Below, one piece after another: positions 8,224 to 18,300 of a stretch of DNA of 64,000 nucleotides. Under the pieces are notes generated by a model. It was given only the letters and a program-made list of their open reading frames with translations. It made no database searches and was not told where the DNA came from. The stretch's first letter is position 1. Each line of letters begins with the position of its first letter. Both the position numbers and the translations under genes were made by a program. The stretch is from Suilimivivens sp964614185 (lineage in GTDB: Bacteria > Bacillota > Clostridia > Lachnospirales > Lachnospiraceae): positions 1 to 64,000 of the forward strand of contig CAZTKJ010000009.1 of assembly GCA_964614185.1 (NCBI GenBank), given 5' to 3'.

Positions 8224-8739
8224 TCAGTATTTAATAGCTTTTTGAATAGCAGCTATCGCATTTGTATATTTTTTTTCTAAATTCTCATTATCTTTGATAA
8301 TATCTGATATATCTAATGTCACTCTGTTAACATCCATCACTGACATAATAATCATAAAATAATTGTTTTGATATAAATAAAGAAATTTCAGTTCACAACC
8401 AACAATTTCTTCATCTGTTGAAGGTTCTTTTAAGAATGATGTAACAAACTCAAATGCACGTTCGTCTTCCACCTCAAGAATCATATTGAATGACAAATAA
8501 ATATCAATATTATATTTTCTTTTTTTAAAAAAAGGTATTATCACGCTATATACTTCTTGTAAAATCATAACTTTTTCTGCTTTTAAAACGATAAGCTGAT
8601 AATCTTTAGTAATAACCCAATTAAAATCAAAATTTTCTTTCAATTCGTCAAATACCTTTTTCAAAGAATCTTTATCTTTTTTTAAGAATTCTTGTTTTAA
8701 TTTTATTGTGAGTTCTTTAGTTGGTTTAGATAATTTCAT
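8224..8739 (-). CDS. Uncharacterised soluble protein, prophage accessory gene 1
   Basis: 171 residues, no signal peptide or membrane segment, family not recognised. Highly charged N-terminus (Lys-rich helix, residues 1-45), a mixed alpha/beta centre with several hydrophobic strands, and a helical C-terminus ending AIAAIQKAIKY. GGAGG lies 4 nt before ATG. First gene of a three-gene leftward unit with two membrane proteins. Its AT content is higher than that of the phage structural genes, suggesting separate acquisition. Confidence 0.75.
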   Translation of the reverse strand: MKLSKPTKELTIKLKQEFLKKDKDSLKKVFDELKENFDFNWVITKDYQLIVLKAEKVMILQEVYSVIIPFFKKRKYNIDIYLSFNMILEVEDERAFEFVTSFLKEPSTDEEIVGCELKFLYLYQNNYFMIIMSVMDVNRVTLDISDIIKDNENLEKKYTNAIAAIQKAIKY

Positions 8740-9210
8740 ATTTCCTCCATTTGTATATCACTGGACTATTTGCATGGTATATCAGTGTTTAATAATTTTT
8801 ACATTAACCTATCAATTTCCTACTATCGCTCATTTCATAATACTACATTGATTGTTTAAAGCTTAAATTAACTTTTACTTAAAATTAAAAAGATATAGAC
8901 CTTATTAATCTATATCTTCTTAATTAAGCTTCTTTTATTCTTTTCATTGTGCTTCCCCTTTTATTTCAAAATAATAACACTTTATTAAATATATATCATA
9001 CTACATAATTATTTTCAATTTAATTTTACTATTTTTATTCATTTTTTACTTTTTATTATTTATTTTGTTTATTTTTGCATATATCAATTAATTGATAATC
9101 TTACTTTTTCTAAATAAAGGGTTTCGTTAATACACTCCTCTGTATTAGCTGTTCGCCCAGATATCTAAATGAAATAATATTCATAACTGCCTTACATTTA
9201 TCACAAAAAA
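8740..9210. other. AT-rich noncoding stretch upstream of the accessory genes
   Basis: No normal gene. It contains, on the minus strand, a possible 7-codon peptide (8924-8947, GGGGAAG site before ATG) followed by a hairpin AAGATATAGA/TCTATATCTT (8890-8899 with 8909-8918) and T-rich DNA, which could be a small attenuator or simply a terminator. Closer to the accessory genes the 9-mer TGATATACC/TGATATACA is repeated 23 bp apart (around 8755-8785). Confidence 0.4.
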
Positions 9211-9281
9211 CCCCGGATTATGGGCAATCCACCAAAATCAGATTTTAACATCTAACTTTAAGACTTCTCATTTCTCCGGGG
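9211..9281 (-). terminator. Terminator after the endolysin gene
   Basis: On the minus strand CCCCGGA (9281-9275) pairs with TCCGGGG (9217-9211) across a loop of about 57 nt, followed by six T. It ends the late operon. Confidence 0.7.
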
Positions 9282-9315
9282 TTCTTGTTATACTTTATTT
9301 AATTTTCCTTCTCAG

Positions 9316-9331
9316 GTTGCACCGGTGCAAC
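9316..9331. repeat. 16-bp palindrome, copy 1
   Basis: GTTGCACCGGTGCAAC, a perfect palindrome, just beyond the endolysin stop codon. Identical copies at 31694-31709 and 36695-36710. In each copy the same frame would read V-A-P-V-Q. Confidence 0.9.
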
Positions 9332-9336
9332 TTTGG

Positions 9337-10545
9337 TTATTCTTCTTTGCATTTTTTTATCAGGGAAGTAACACCCATACTTTCAAGTCTGTTCTGCAGC
9401 TTTCTGGCATTGTTCAGGCTCTTGTATGCCCCTGCCTGCACGATCCATGAATATCCTTCCGGCGCTGTTTCATCCTCAACAGCATCATACTGTGTTAGGA
9501 CATACTTTTCAATATAGTCATGGATCAATGATTCTTCATATGTTTTTGAGGTAGCATATGGAAACTGCGCATTCTGCAGATACTGCACGGCAAGGATATA
9601 GTTTTCACAGCCAACAACATTCTTCCAGTTTGGCTCTGCCTGATTTCCCACTTTTCTTTCAGAAATATATGTATTATGGTCAATGATGGACTGCTCCCAG
9701 CTGTCATACGCCCTCCATAATGCATTTTTATCTGTTCTGTAGCTGCCATCTGCATTCTGCTCTGTGGCATCTTTCACATAGATTCTGCCTGTCCATTCGT
9801 TTAATTTAATTCCAAACAGCGCATTAGCATTCTGTGCCAGTTCTGATGTACCGAATCCGGATTCTTTTACTGCCTGCGCTACCACAACAGAAGGAAGTAC
9901 CAGGCGGCGGTCAATCCAGTCTTTCTGGGCAATTCTGCCGACAAACTCAATAAATTCTTCCTTCGTTGGATTATGGTTTTCTTCTGACGGTATCTGGACG
10001 GAAGGAAGAACAGCTTCTTTATAAATACCCTTATAGATTGCCTTTGCAATCCCTTCTGCACCGCCTGCCGCATTGTAGATATCTATGTCATGCTGATTAT
10101 CACAGAAGCATACTTCAATCAGCATAGATTTTGCCTTAGTCTTCCGGATAACATATAATCCGGATCCGGCTTTTACTCCACGGTTTGTAAAACCAATTTC
10201 CGCAAGGTTAGCACATACGTCCAAAGCATCCTGGTATTGCCTGCCCTCATAGGTAAATACTTCCGCTCCATGACCGGCATGTGATTCCGAAGCGTTGAAG
10301 TGGATAGAGATAAACCAGTCCAGATCCTGTCTGTTGGCCAGTGCCACTGCTGCTGCCAGATATTCGTTTTGTGTGCCTGCCTGGTCAATGGTACAGTCAA
10401 CCACTGTAACGCCTGCTGCCCGGAGCAGATTCATAAGTTTTTGCCCTACAAGCCTTGTATGTTCTGATTCTTTGATAATGCCAACGGCGCCATAACCGGC
10501 GCCGCTTTTTGTGTGACCGCAATTTATTCCTACTACCATTCTCAT
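9337..10545 (-). CDS. Endolysin: amidase, glucosaminidase and SPOR domains
   Basis: Phage peptidoglycan hydrolase of 402 residues with two catalytic parts. Residues about 3-175 are an Amidase_3 domain (zinc His in INCGHTKSGAG, later SIHFNAS and the Glu in LIEVCFCDN). About 195-345 are a glucosaminidase domain (KESGFGTSELAQNANALFGI). About 365-402 form a SPOR domain (WIVQAGAYKSLNNARKLQNRL) for binding denuded glycan. No signal peptide, so release depends on the holin, whose stop overlaps this start by 4 nt. Seven A bases (T-run 9352-9358 on the plus strand) near the 3' end could allow a -1 shift that adds 18 residues. Confidence 0.92.
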   Translation of the reverse strand: MRMVVGINCGHTKSGAGYGAVGIIKESEHTRLVGQKLMNLLRAAGVTVVDCTIDQAGTQNEYLAAAVALANRQDLDWFISIHFNASESHAGHGAEVFTYEGRQYQDALDVCANLAEIGFTNRGVKAGSGLYVIRKTKAKSMLIEVCFCDNQHDIDIYNAAGGAEGIAKAIYKGIYKEAVLPSVQIPSEENHNPTKEEFIEFVGRIAQKDWIDRRLVLPSVVVAQAVKESGFGTSELAQNANALFGIKLNEWTGRIYVKDATEQNADGSYRTDKNALWRAYDSWEQSIIDHNTYISERKVGNQAEPNWKNVVGCENYILAVQYLQNAQFPYATSKTYEESLIHDYIEKYVLTQYDAVEDETAPEGYSWIVQAGAYKSLNNARKLQNRLESMGVTSLIKKCKEE

Positions 10546-11030
10546 TCCCCCTTGGATTCAATCTTGTCTTTAAGTACCGCTATATACTGCTTGAGCCATT
10601 CCGGAACAGGTGCGCCCATCCGGCCGGCATTCTCAATAATCGATAAGGCTTCATTCAGCAGGTACCATACTGCCACCATAAGGCCAAAGAAAGCCTTTAA
10701 GGTGATTTCAACTCCTATTTCAGATGATACATGCAGGATAACGTAATCTACCATCATGGCTACCGCGATCATGCACAAATAGCCTACCTTCTTGATGATC
10801 CCCTTAGCGCCTTTCTTGGAATTCCATCCGTAATCAGGATCCTCCGGATGATCAATTGCCTCTGTCTTGCTTGCCAGCATCCCTGTGATGTAATCAATGG
10901 CCATTGCCAGCGCCAAGACTAAAAGGACATACAATAATACCCCTAATCTGGCAAATAACCAAGCTGCCGCTGCAGATACAATGCCTGCTGCCCATACTGT
11001 TACAATCTTTACTGCGTTTACTTTTTCCAT
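10542..11030 (-). CDS. Phage holin (toxin secretion/phage lysis holin family)
   Basis: 162-residue inner-membrane protein that permeabilises the membrane at the end of the phage cycle. Hydrophobic segments at about 8-45 (IVSAAAAWLFARLGVLLYVL), with DYITGMLASKTE as the family's characteristic motif after them, then VGYLCMIAVAMMVDYVILH and FFGLMVAVWYLLNEALSII. A charged C-terminus follows. It starts 90 nt after the tail-fibre gene beyond a terminator and is followed directly by the endolysin. Confidence 0.92.
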   Translation of the reverse strand: MEKVNAVKIVTVWAAGIVSAAAAWLFARLGVLLYVLLVLALAMAIDYITGMLASKTEAIDHPEDPDYGWNSKKGAKGIIKKVGYLCMIAVAMMVDYVILHVSSEIGVEITLKAFFGLMVAVWYLLNEALSIIENAGRMGAPVPEWLKQYIAVLKDKIESKGE

Positions 11031-11062
11031 ACTCTTTATCTCCTTTTCAATTTTTTTTAAAA

Positions 11063-11094
11063 TAAAAGCCGGTAAGGATCCCTCCTTATCGGCT
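11063..11094 (-). terminator. Terminator between tail-fibre and holin genes
   Basis: AGCCGATAAGGA pairs with TCCTTACCGGCT (11094-11083 with 11078-11067, loop of 4) and is followed by TTTTATTTT on the minus strand. Partial read-through or a lysis promoter nearby would be needed to express the lysis genes. Confidence 0.75.
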
Positions 11095-11119
11095 CTTAGG
11101 CTCTGTTACTGGTATTTAA

Positions 11120-12301
11120 TTAATCAAACGGCTTTACATCTACTTCTATTCTGTATCCTTTTACAGTAGATATCTTTACTCCCTGATCTGCTGTAGATAC
11201 AGCTATTGTTCCATATGTATTTGAAAGTGCACCGGTATTTGCTGACAGCTTTCCGACAAACGCACCTGCATTATTATAATCAGAGAAATAAACATACTGG
11301 TATATGGCGGCTAAGGCATTGCTGCTGATCGTATACGCTTTTAATGTATATATTCCGTTTTGATATATAATTGCACTATCTGCTGCTGTTGCACTTCCTA
11401 TGGATACAGAATAGTTCTCCGGAAGATCCCAGCTCTGAACCTTAAGTTTTTTTGAAGAATCACGATATCCCTTGTGGTATATAAAGCTTCTTACTATTAT
11501 TGCAAATTCACCAACAGGCTTCCGCTTTAGCCTTACTACCATGCCATCAAAAGCATAAGTGCCTGCTGTTGCATTTAATACCGTTTCTCCTTTCAATCCC
11601 GTCTCTTTTTCATATACTAAGGAATCACTTGTTTTAATACTCTCCGTTATTGATTTATTTTCTGCATTATTAAATTCAAGCTGATACCATGCCCATTCAG
11701 AATTAAAATCTCTGTAGTTCTCTTCATCATAATATTTAGGGGTGATGTAGCACCACTGTCCTGAACCATATTCCTGCACTAATGCACCGCCAGTATTGTC
11801 TGCAAGGATATATCCATCGTTACAAAATCTCAGTGAATCTGCTTGAAATTCTCTGTAGAATTCATTAACAGCTTTAACAAGATTTTCTTTCGCATTTGTC
11901 TGCAAGTTATTCAGAACCCCGATTTGATTTTGAAGGTGCCCTGCTGCATCCTCTGACAGCTGTTCTTTCATATAATCAATCCATTCTATCCATTTTAATT
12001 CCTGTTGCTCCTTAAAATCTTTGCTCTCTTCTTCCATCTGCAAAGTGAATTTTTCTTTCTGATCAGCAAAAAAATGCGTAAATACTTCGTATAAATCTGT
12101 ACCATTTTCCAATGCCACCATGATTGCGTTAGTCGCACTATTCATAGCATTTACATCCTTGGCTCCAAAGAACGCCTCCTTCTTAACTGTATATTCAGTT
12201 ACATCCCGAAATGATATTGTATCGTCATCATTCTTAATCGTTATGAACTTCTTTAATCCGGGCCATACAGCATCTTTATAATCTGTTCTTAATAATTCCA
12301 T
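11120..12301 (-). CDS. Phage receptor-binding or upper baseplate protein
   Basis: 393 residues in the position of the host-recognition protein, between tail proteins and holin. The N-terminus (DYKDAVWPGLKKFITIKNDD) resembles the conserved tail-attachment region of Firmicute siphophage baseplate proteins. A helical stretch (about 85-165, rich in Glu, Lys and Gln) is probably a coiled-coil stalk. The C-terminal 200 residues are beta-rich with Gly/Thr/Ser and probably bind a surface sugar. Starts within the previous gene's TGATG. No enzymatic motif seen. Confidence 0.7.
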   Translation of the reverse strand: MELLRTDYKDAVWPGLKKFITIKNDDDTISFRDVTEYTVKKEAFFGAKDVNAMNSATNAIMVALENGTDLYEVFTHFFADQKEKFTLQMEEESKDFKEQQELKWIEWIDYMKEQLSEDAAGHLQNQIGVLNNLQTNAKENLVKAVNEFYREFQADSLRFCNDGYILADNTGGALVQEYGSGQWCYITPKYYDEENYRDFNSEWAWYQLEFNNAENKSITESIKTSDSLVYEKETGLKGETVLNATAGTYAFDGMVVRLKRKPVGEFAIIVRSFIYHKGYRDSSKKLKVQSWDLPENYSVSIGSATAADSAIIYQNGIYTLKAYTISSNALAAIYQYVYFSDYNNAGAFVGKLSANTGALSNTYGTIAVSTADQGVKISTVKGYRIEVDVKPFD

Positions 12302-12702
12302 CAGAACTCCTCCTCATTCCCCAACATAAACATCATCTTTCTACGTCCGTAGTACTGGTTCTGCATCTGATCATGCATGTCTAAAACTGCACTTTCTATG
12401 TGATTCAGCTCCATAAAATTTATAAATGCTCCATTATCCTGGAAGACTGGAAACTCTCCGTAATCCTCTCCCCATGTTTTTATTGCAATTTTTTTCAGAT
12501 TTTCTTCTAATAGGTTGATTTCATCTGCATATGGGTAATCCTCTTCCGTCTTATCTTCTCCCATTTCTTCAATATCAAAGGATGGGTATAGTATTGACGC
12601 TAACTCCTTTAGATAAATGAGATTTCCTTTTATACGGTTATAATCATTGCATGACACATCATCTGAAGCCTGCCAGTCAGTTTTCGGCTGCTGCCACATC
12701 AT
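12301..12702 (-). CDS. Phage tail-associated protein of unknown function
   Basis: 133 residues, acidic. The opening MWQQPKTDWQASDDVSCNDY and later NRIKGNLIYLKELA recur in small proteins encoded between the large tail protein and the receptor-binding protein of clostridial siphophages. No catalytic motif. It overlaps both neighbours (ATGA with the upstream gene, TGATG downstream), showing tight translational coupling in the tail module. Probably a structural baseplate part. Confidence 0.65.
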   Translation of the reverse strand: MMWQQPKTDWQASDDVSCNDYNRIKGNLIYLKELASILYPSFDIEEMGEDKTEEDYPYADEINLLEENLKKIAIKTWGEDYGEFPVFQDNGAFINFMELNHIESAVLDMHDQMQNQYYGRRKMMFMLGNEEEF

Positions 12703-14948
12703 TTTTTCCTCCTTGCCCTTAATTTCCCACTTAAACTACCAGTAAATTTTAAATCTGTCTCTTCCAGTCTTACCATAAGATCATCTATCATCCGGCTTTC
12801 CAAATAAATCAGATCATTGCAGTCCAGTATCGGATCTCCTCTATATTCCAGCTCATATTCATTCTCTGCTGCATAATATTCCCCAACCCATTCCACAAGG
12901 TCTGCGGCAGCACCCTCTGAGCTAATGAGAGGGTTATCCCATATTTTAATGCTGCCGGTATTATTTAGTTTTGTAGCAGTTAGCGTGGTTGAAATACCAT
13001 ACTCATAACCTTTTATGGTCAGTTCTATATCCGTAGGCTGCGCTGGAGGATCCGCAATACTTACTTTGCAGAAATATGAGCCTATCTGTTCAATTATGGC
13101 TCCACACTCAAACTCGGTATCACCTATCATGCAGCATACACTCAAATCATGTACTGCACTGTTAAAATTAAACTCATATGAGATAGGTGTTACTGGAAGA
13201 GTTATCTTTTCAGTCACAATATCCTTCTGCTCCGTTCCCCTTGTGTAAATAGTACGGATCACTCTCACCTCTTTCACCTTTTCCAGCTTTGTGCCGGTTG
13301 GTGTTTTCTTCAGATCATCATAGGTAAGCTTATAATCCGATTCTTTACCAAATTCTACTCTCTCTAAATGGATCCTGTTAAATGGCGCTGTTTTTGTAAA
13401 TTCAATTTCTATTTTATCCACATCCACAAAGGCACAATTTACAACGGTATTCTTCTCCACATTTCTACTGCGATACGTACTTATTTTTTTGCCGTTATTA
13501 TATGTCCTGACATAAAACTCCTCCGGCCATACTGATCCAAATACCATATTCATACTGAAAAAGGTGTATATGCTTTCCATGGAGAAAGTAAGCACCGGGT
13601 TTTCTATAAAAAATCCATTCTCATCACTTATAGCGGCACTTATATATCCTGCATCCATATAGTTCTGCCCTCTCGGCAAAAAATACTGCTTTCCATCTGC
13701 TTTAGTATAACTGCGTTCATAAGAAGCATACTCATTGCACTTTACTGTTTGCAGTATCGTTTCTATACTCCCATATTGTGCTATCTGATTAGCTTCAGCT
13801 TTTATCTCCGGCACGTAGGAAGGTTTGATCATGATTACTCCATTGCGGCTTTGGGTAATTGTGCTCCTGCCTGCATTAGCTATAAGCTGCAAACATTCTT
13901 TATGCATTAATACTGGAAGCGGATTATATACAATACTATCCTTTAGATGTGGGTCTACCCAATATTTGTCATTAGGAACTCCAGCATCTTGAAACACATC
14001 AACAGCTAAATCATACAGGGAAATACCTTCCGGTCTGTATTCTCCCTTTTTATACTCATCCTGCATATATTCAAAAATATCTACTGCCTGAAATGTGGCC
14101 TGATTATCATTTGCATTCCAATCCCTCATGTAAAGAGTTCCGCCTTTCAGCCATTCTATTTCTCCGTTATTCAGGGTATAGCCATAATGTACCTCTAACT
14201 CCTGACCAGTGCTCATATATTGTATTGCACTGTCAGGATTGTCTACATTGTAATATTTATCCATATTTTCTATAGTTACATCAAAATCAATTGCCGGCAG
14301 GCTCTCAGAAATTGGAGAAACAATACTTTTCAGGTTTGCACTTACTATTTTTTCATTATCAAGAACAATACCAATGCCAAAAGTGAGCATTTCTATCCTG
14401 AATCTGGCGTTGCCTTTCAGCATCCTTATAGCTGTTATTCTCATATAGGTTGCATTGTTATACGTTTCCTCTGTCCTGTAAAGCGGAGTATCATTTTCAA
14501 TAACAGATATTTTTTCATCTGTTTCTACTATAAACTCTACCGGATACAGTTCTCCAAACTGTATGGTGAGACCTTTAATGTCCACAGGATCTGTAGTATT
14601 AAATTTAATCAGCACGCTTGGATGGATTCCATTCCTGCAAAGTGCCTCTGTTACTATTCCGGCATTATAATAACTTACCCCGGGATGTCCTGCCCGGGGT
14701 AAAAAGTATTTTGCGCCATCTGCCTGCGTATATCCTCTCTCAAAAGTAGCGTATTTCTTACTTACGCTTTCATTATCAAGCGGCTTTTTCAAATCAGAAA
14801 AATATGTAAAACCATCAGGCTGTACAACAGCATTTCCCTGAGCATTCTGATTGATCAATCCTATATTGATTTTCATATAGGATTTATTTCTTGCAAGCTG
14901 TTTCATGGCCTTTTTGTATTCTGTGCTTACATACTGCATCTGCCTCAC
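12699..14948 (-). CDS. Large phage minor tail protein with internal duplication
   Basis: 749 residues. The N-terminal region contains YATFERGYTQADGAKYFLPR followed by a beta-rich block; about 350 residues later YASYERSYTKADGKQYFLPR starts a second, similar block. These look like two copies of a carbohydrate-binding-like module. Between them are segments typical of tail hub/Tal-like proteins (VDIFEYMQDEYKKGEYRPEGISLYDLAVDVFQDAG). Probably the tail-tip/hub protein. It directly follows a small distal-tail-like gene and ends overlapping the next gene by 4 nt. Confidence 0.75.
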   Translation of the reverse strand: MRQMQYVSTEYKKAMKQLARNKSYMKINIGLINQNAQGNAVVQPDGFTYFSDLKKPLDNESVSKKYATFERGYTQADGAKYFLPRAGHPGVSYYNAGIVTEALCRNGIHPSVLIKFNTTDPVDIKGLTIQFGELYPVEFIVETDEKISVIENDTPLYRTEETYNNATYMRITAIRMLKGNARFRIEMLTFGIGIVLDNEKIVSANLKSIVSPISESLPAIDFDVTIENMDKYYNVDNPDSAIQYMSTGQELEVHYGYTLNNGEIEWLKGGTLYMRDWNANDNQATFQAVDIFEYMQDEYKKGEYRPEGISLYDLAVDVFQDAGVPNDKYWVDPHLKDSIVYNPLPVLMHKECLQLIANAGRSTITQSRNGVIMIKPSYVPEIKAEANQIAQYGSIETILQTVKCNEYASYERSYTKADGKQYFLPRGQNYMDAGYISAAISDENGFFIENPVLTFSMESIYTFFSMNMVFGSVWPEEFYVRTYNNGKKISTYRSRNVEKNTVVNCAFVDVDKIEIEFTKTAPFNRIHLERVEFGKESDYKLTYDDLKKTPTGTKLEKVKEVRVIRTIYTRGTEQKDIVTEKITLPVTPISYEFNFNSAVHDLSVCCMIGDTEFECGAIIEQIGSYFCKVSIADPPAQPTDIELTIKGYEYGISTTLTATKLNNTGSIKIWDNPLISSEGAAADLVEWVGEYYAAENEYELEYRGDPILDCNDLIYLESRMIDDLMVRLEETDLKFTGSLSGKLRARRKK

Positions 14949-15332
14949 CTACATTTCTATAAAATTCAGAGAAACATCTTTATAAATTGGTTTTCCATCA
15001 CTCCAGCCTTTGAAATATCTGATTGGAGTTTTCCTGTCTCCGGCATACATGGTGAGTGTTCCCTTCTGTCCTGTATCAGGGCAGAAATATTGTACTGAAA
15101 GGCCAAACTTCTTTTTAATTGCCTTTCTTATCAGTAAATATTCCTCAACTTCCAATTTACTCCATTTACATTCCAACTTGTGAACATCCTCACGGATGAT
15201 CTGAGAGATCATTATTCCATTTGCATTTCTTTCACTGTCTGAAATATCATAATCAGAAGCTATCATTTCCGAAGGATCCGGAAGTGAAATGCCTTCCACT
15301 ATTAGAATCCCTGTATTACTTCTTGCCGCCAT
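14949..15332 (-). CDS. Small phage tail protein (DUF6711-like)
   Basis: 127 residues in the place of the distal tail protein, after the tape measure. Seen: ILIVEGISLPDPSEM at the start and a C-terminal half with paired aromatic strands (YFCPDTGQKGTLTMYAGDRK). The family of small siphophage tail proteins with this pattern is structural. It abuts the next gene with no gap. Family assignment is from memory of the sequence pattern. Confidence 0.65.
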   Translation of the reverse strand: MAARSNTGILIVEGISLPDPSEMIASDYDISDSERNANGIMISQIIREDVHKLECKWSKLEVEEYLLIRKAIKKKFGLSVQYFCPDTGQKGTLTMYAGDRKTPIRYFKGWSDGKPIYKDVSLNFIEM

Positions 15333-15347
15333 GTAGTTCTCCTTCCT

Positions 15348-18300
15348 TTATGTTCGGCTTGTTGGATATCCCTTTCTGCGTCTCACTTTGTCAGTCTGTT
15401 CTAAAATCACTCTGCCATCCATCTGTACTATTGTAGTGATGGTCTGCCATTCTTCACCGCGTGTCCCCTCAAACATCTCGTAGAATCCATTTAGACTGCC
15501 AACAATCATCTCTCCCAAGCGGTTTGCAATCTGGTCCATCCAGCCGGTATTTCTTTCAAGAGGAACTATAGCCTCTTTTCCGGCTTCCCCGGCAATCAGA
15601 GGCGTTGCTCCATCTACCACGCCGCCTTTGGCCAGTTTTGGCAAGGATACTGTACTGAGCGTCTTGATATCAAACCCAAATGTTTTTCCACCCATGCCTG
15701 GTACCCAGTCAGGAATATCAAAACTCAGGTTGTTCATGGCATTGATCACTGTATTGAGGCCGCTTACTACTGCATTGGCCATGCCTTCTACTCCGCCAAT
15801 AATGGAATTGATTACGCCTTTGATTGTGCTCCACATGGATTTGAAAATAGTGGTTACTGTGGTTTTGATGCTTGTGAAGATTGTGCTGAATGTAGTTTTT
15901 ATCGTATTCAGAGCTGTGCTTGTCCCGGTTTGAATCGTGGCTAACACATTTGTGATGGTGGTCTTTATTGCATTAAAAATAGTGGTTACTGTATTTTTTA
16001 CCGCATTAAGGTTTATACCAAATGTTGTTTCTATCGCATTCAGTACGGAATTGATTATGTCATTTACCTCTGATAATTTAGAACTTATCTCCGCATAAAT
16101 CACATTCCATACCGCTAAAATAATAGCATATATGGCATCCCAAATTCCCTTAAAAAATGCTTTAATACCTTCCCATGCCTGTTGCCAATCTCCGGTAAAT
16201 ACTCCAGCCAAAAATTCAATCAAGCCGCCAAGCGCATCTAATATACCGCCTATCACATCCGCTACTACACCAAATACTGTAAACAGGATATTTCCTAACG
16301 CTTCTAAACCCTGTGCAATTTTCGGTGTCATGTGCTCAGTAAGCCAATTAGAGAAAGGTATGATAATTTCATTCCATACCTTTGTGATTGCATCTGCTAT
16401 AGTTCCAAATAGTTCCAGAAACTTATCAATCATTGGCTGCAGATGCTGTTCAATGAATATTCCAAACTTTTCATTCAATCGCTCTATAACAGGCAAGATG
16501 TAGTTCTGATACGCTTCTACAAAAGTTGCTGTGAGAGAGCTTAATCCCTCTGCCAGTGCATCATACATTGGCTTCAGATGTTTATCATGTATCTCTGAAA
16601 CTTTTGAAACAGTATTATCCACTACTCCCTTGATTATTTCTAAGGTTGTAGCTACTGCTCCCAGTGTTCCATCAAGCGCCTGTTTTATGATAGTCTGGTT
16701 ATCAATAAATGGCCTTGTGATTACATCCAATATATCCCGGGATCTTTTCAGACAAATTTCCTTGGCTCCTATCCAGGCATTTGCAAATATTCCAATCAAT
16801 GCTGCAGTTACTCTCTGGCCATTCTCCTCTCCAAAAACAGAAAAGATATTGGCTACTGCCTGAGCAAAGTCCCCTGTAATGGCTGCAATTTCTGAGCCTA
16901 TATCAAATATACTGATGATATGTTGTATTATAAAATCTTTATTGCCCTCTAAATACTTGTTGAGACCTCCAAAGAGGTTGGTGGCTATAGTAATTCCTAT
17001 GGCTGCCACCGCCCCGGTTACTTGTCCCAGAGAATATGCCAGCGTATCTAAAAAATGATTTGCTGCCGCTACCACTCCTGAATCGGTGAATATCTCTTTT
17101 AGGCTTCCTTTTATCCCCTCTATTGCCTTTTTTAAGGGTTCCAGAGTTACATCTCCAAGGCCGGCTTTAAAACCTTCTTTGAAAATTTCTCTCAGCTCCT
17201 TGAGCCTGTCAATGAGCTTTTGGAGCACAGGATTAAGCTGCTGGTCTGTTTCCTCTGCGGTATCATCCACAAAATCGCTCATATCCTCCAGTCCACCGGC
17301 TCCTGAACTGTCTGAGCCGCCTCCGGAGCTGCCTGAGCTCTCTGTTGCTTTTGTGAGGGAATTTATCTCATCAAATCCTAAAAGTCCATGAAAAGCCTCC
17401 TCTGCCTTCTTGGCTGCCCCTCCTGCTTTGTTCGTGGCGTTTGTGAGCCCTCCCATTGCTGCTGTAGCATTGGCTGTGTTCTTGGCTACACCGCTCATGG
17501 CATTGTTGCTTTGGCTTTTCTTTCCGGTTATGATCTCTGTAAAACGCTTGAATGCATTAGCTGCCTCCGCCAGCTTTGCAATGACCTGATTGATCACTCG
17601 TAAAACCGGAGTAAATATATTGATCAGACCTTGGCCAATAGCAGCCTTCAGGGAATTGAAGCGCTCTGTAAGAATCTTTGTTTGATTGGCCCAGCTGTCT
17701 GAAGTTCGTGCAAAATCCCCCTGTGCATCTGAGGTGACAGAAAGCAGATAATTGTATCTGAGAAGAGCCTGTTCCTGCTGTGTCATGGCAGAATACGATT
17801 TATTCATGCCCTGAGTAAGAGCAAATTGTTCCAAATTAGCCACGCTCAGATTAATACCAAGCTGCTTCAGCGGTTCCGTTTCCCCTGATATGCCAGACCG
17901 GATTTTAGAAAAGGCATCATCACCTGACAGGTTATAAAATGAAGCCATATCTCCGGCCAGTCCTGTGAGCTCCATGCTCATATCTGCTGCCGCCTGGGTT
18001 GTAAATCCCATTGATTTCAGCATAGCTCCCATTGTGGAACTATATTGCTTTGCTGCAAGCTCTGAAAGTCCAAACTGTTCAATAGCGTTCCGAGCAAATT
18101 CATTTATTTCCTCATTGAGCCCCTGGAATGTAACATCAACTACATTTTGTACCTCCTCAAGGTCTGACCCTAACTCAATGCATTGCTTTCCAAAATTAAC
18201 TATTGCCGCTACTGATAAGGCAATCCCCAAAACTTTTCCTATTTTTCCGAATGCACTCTTTATTTTCCCAGCACAGCCCTCTACCTTTTTTGTAGTATTG

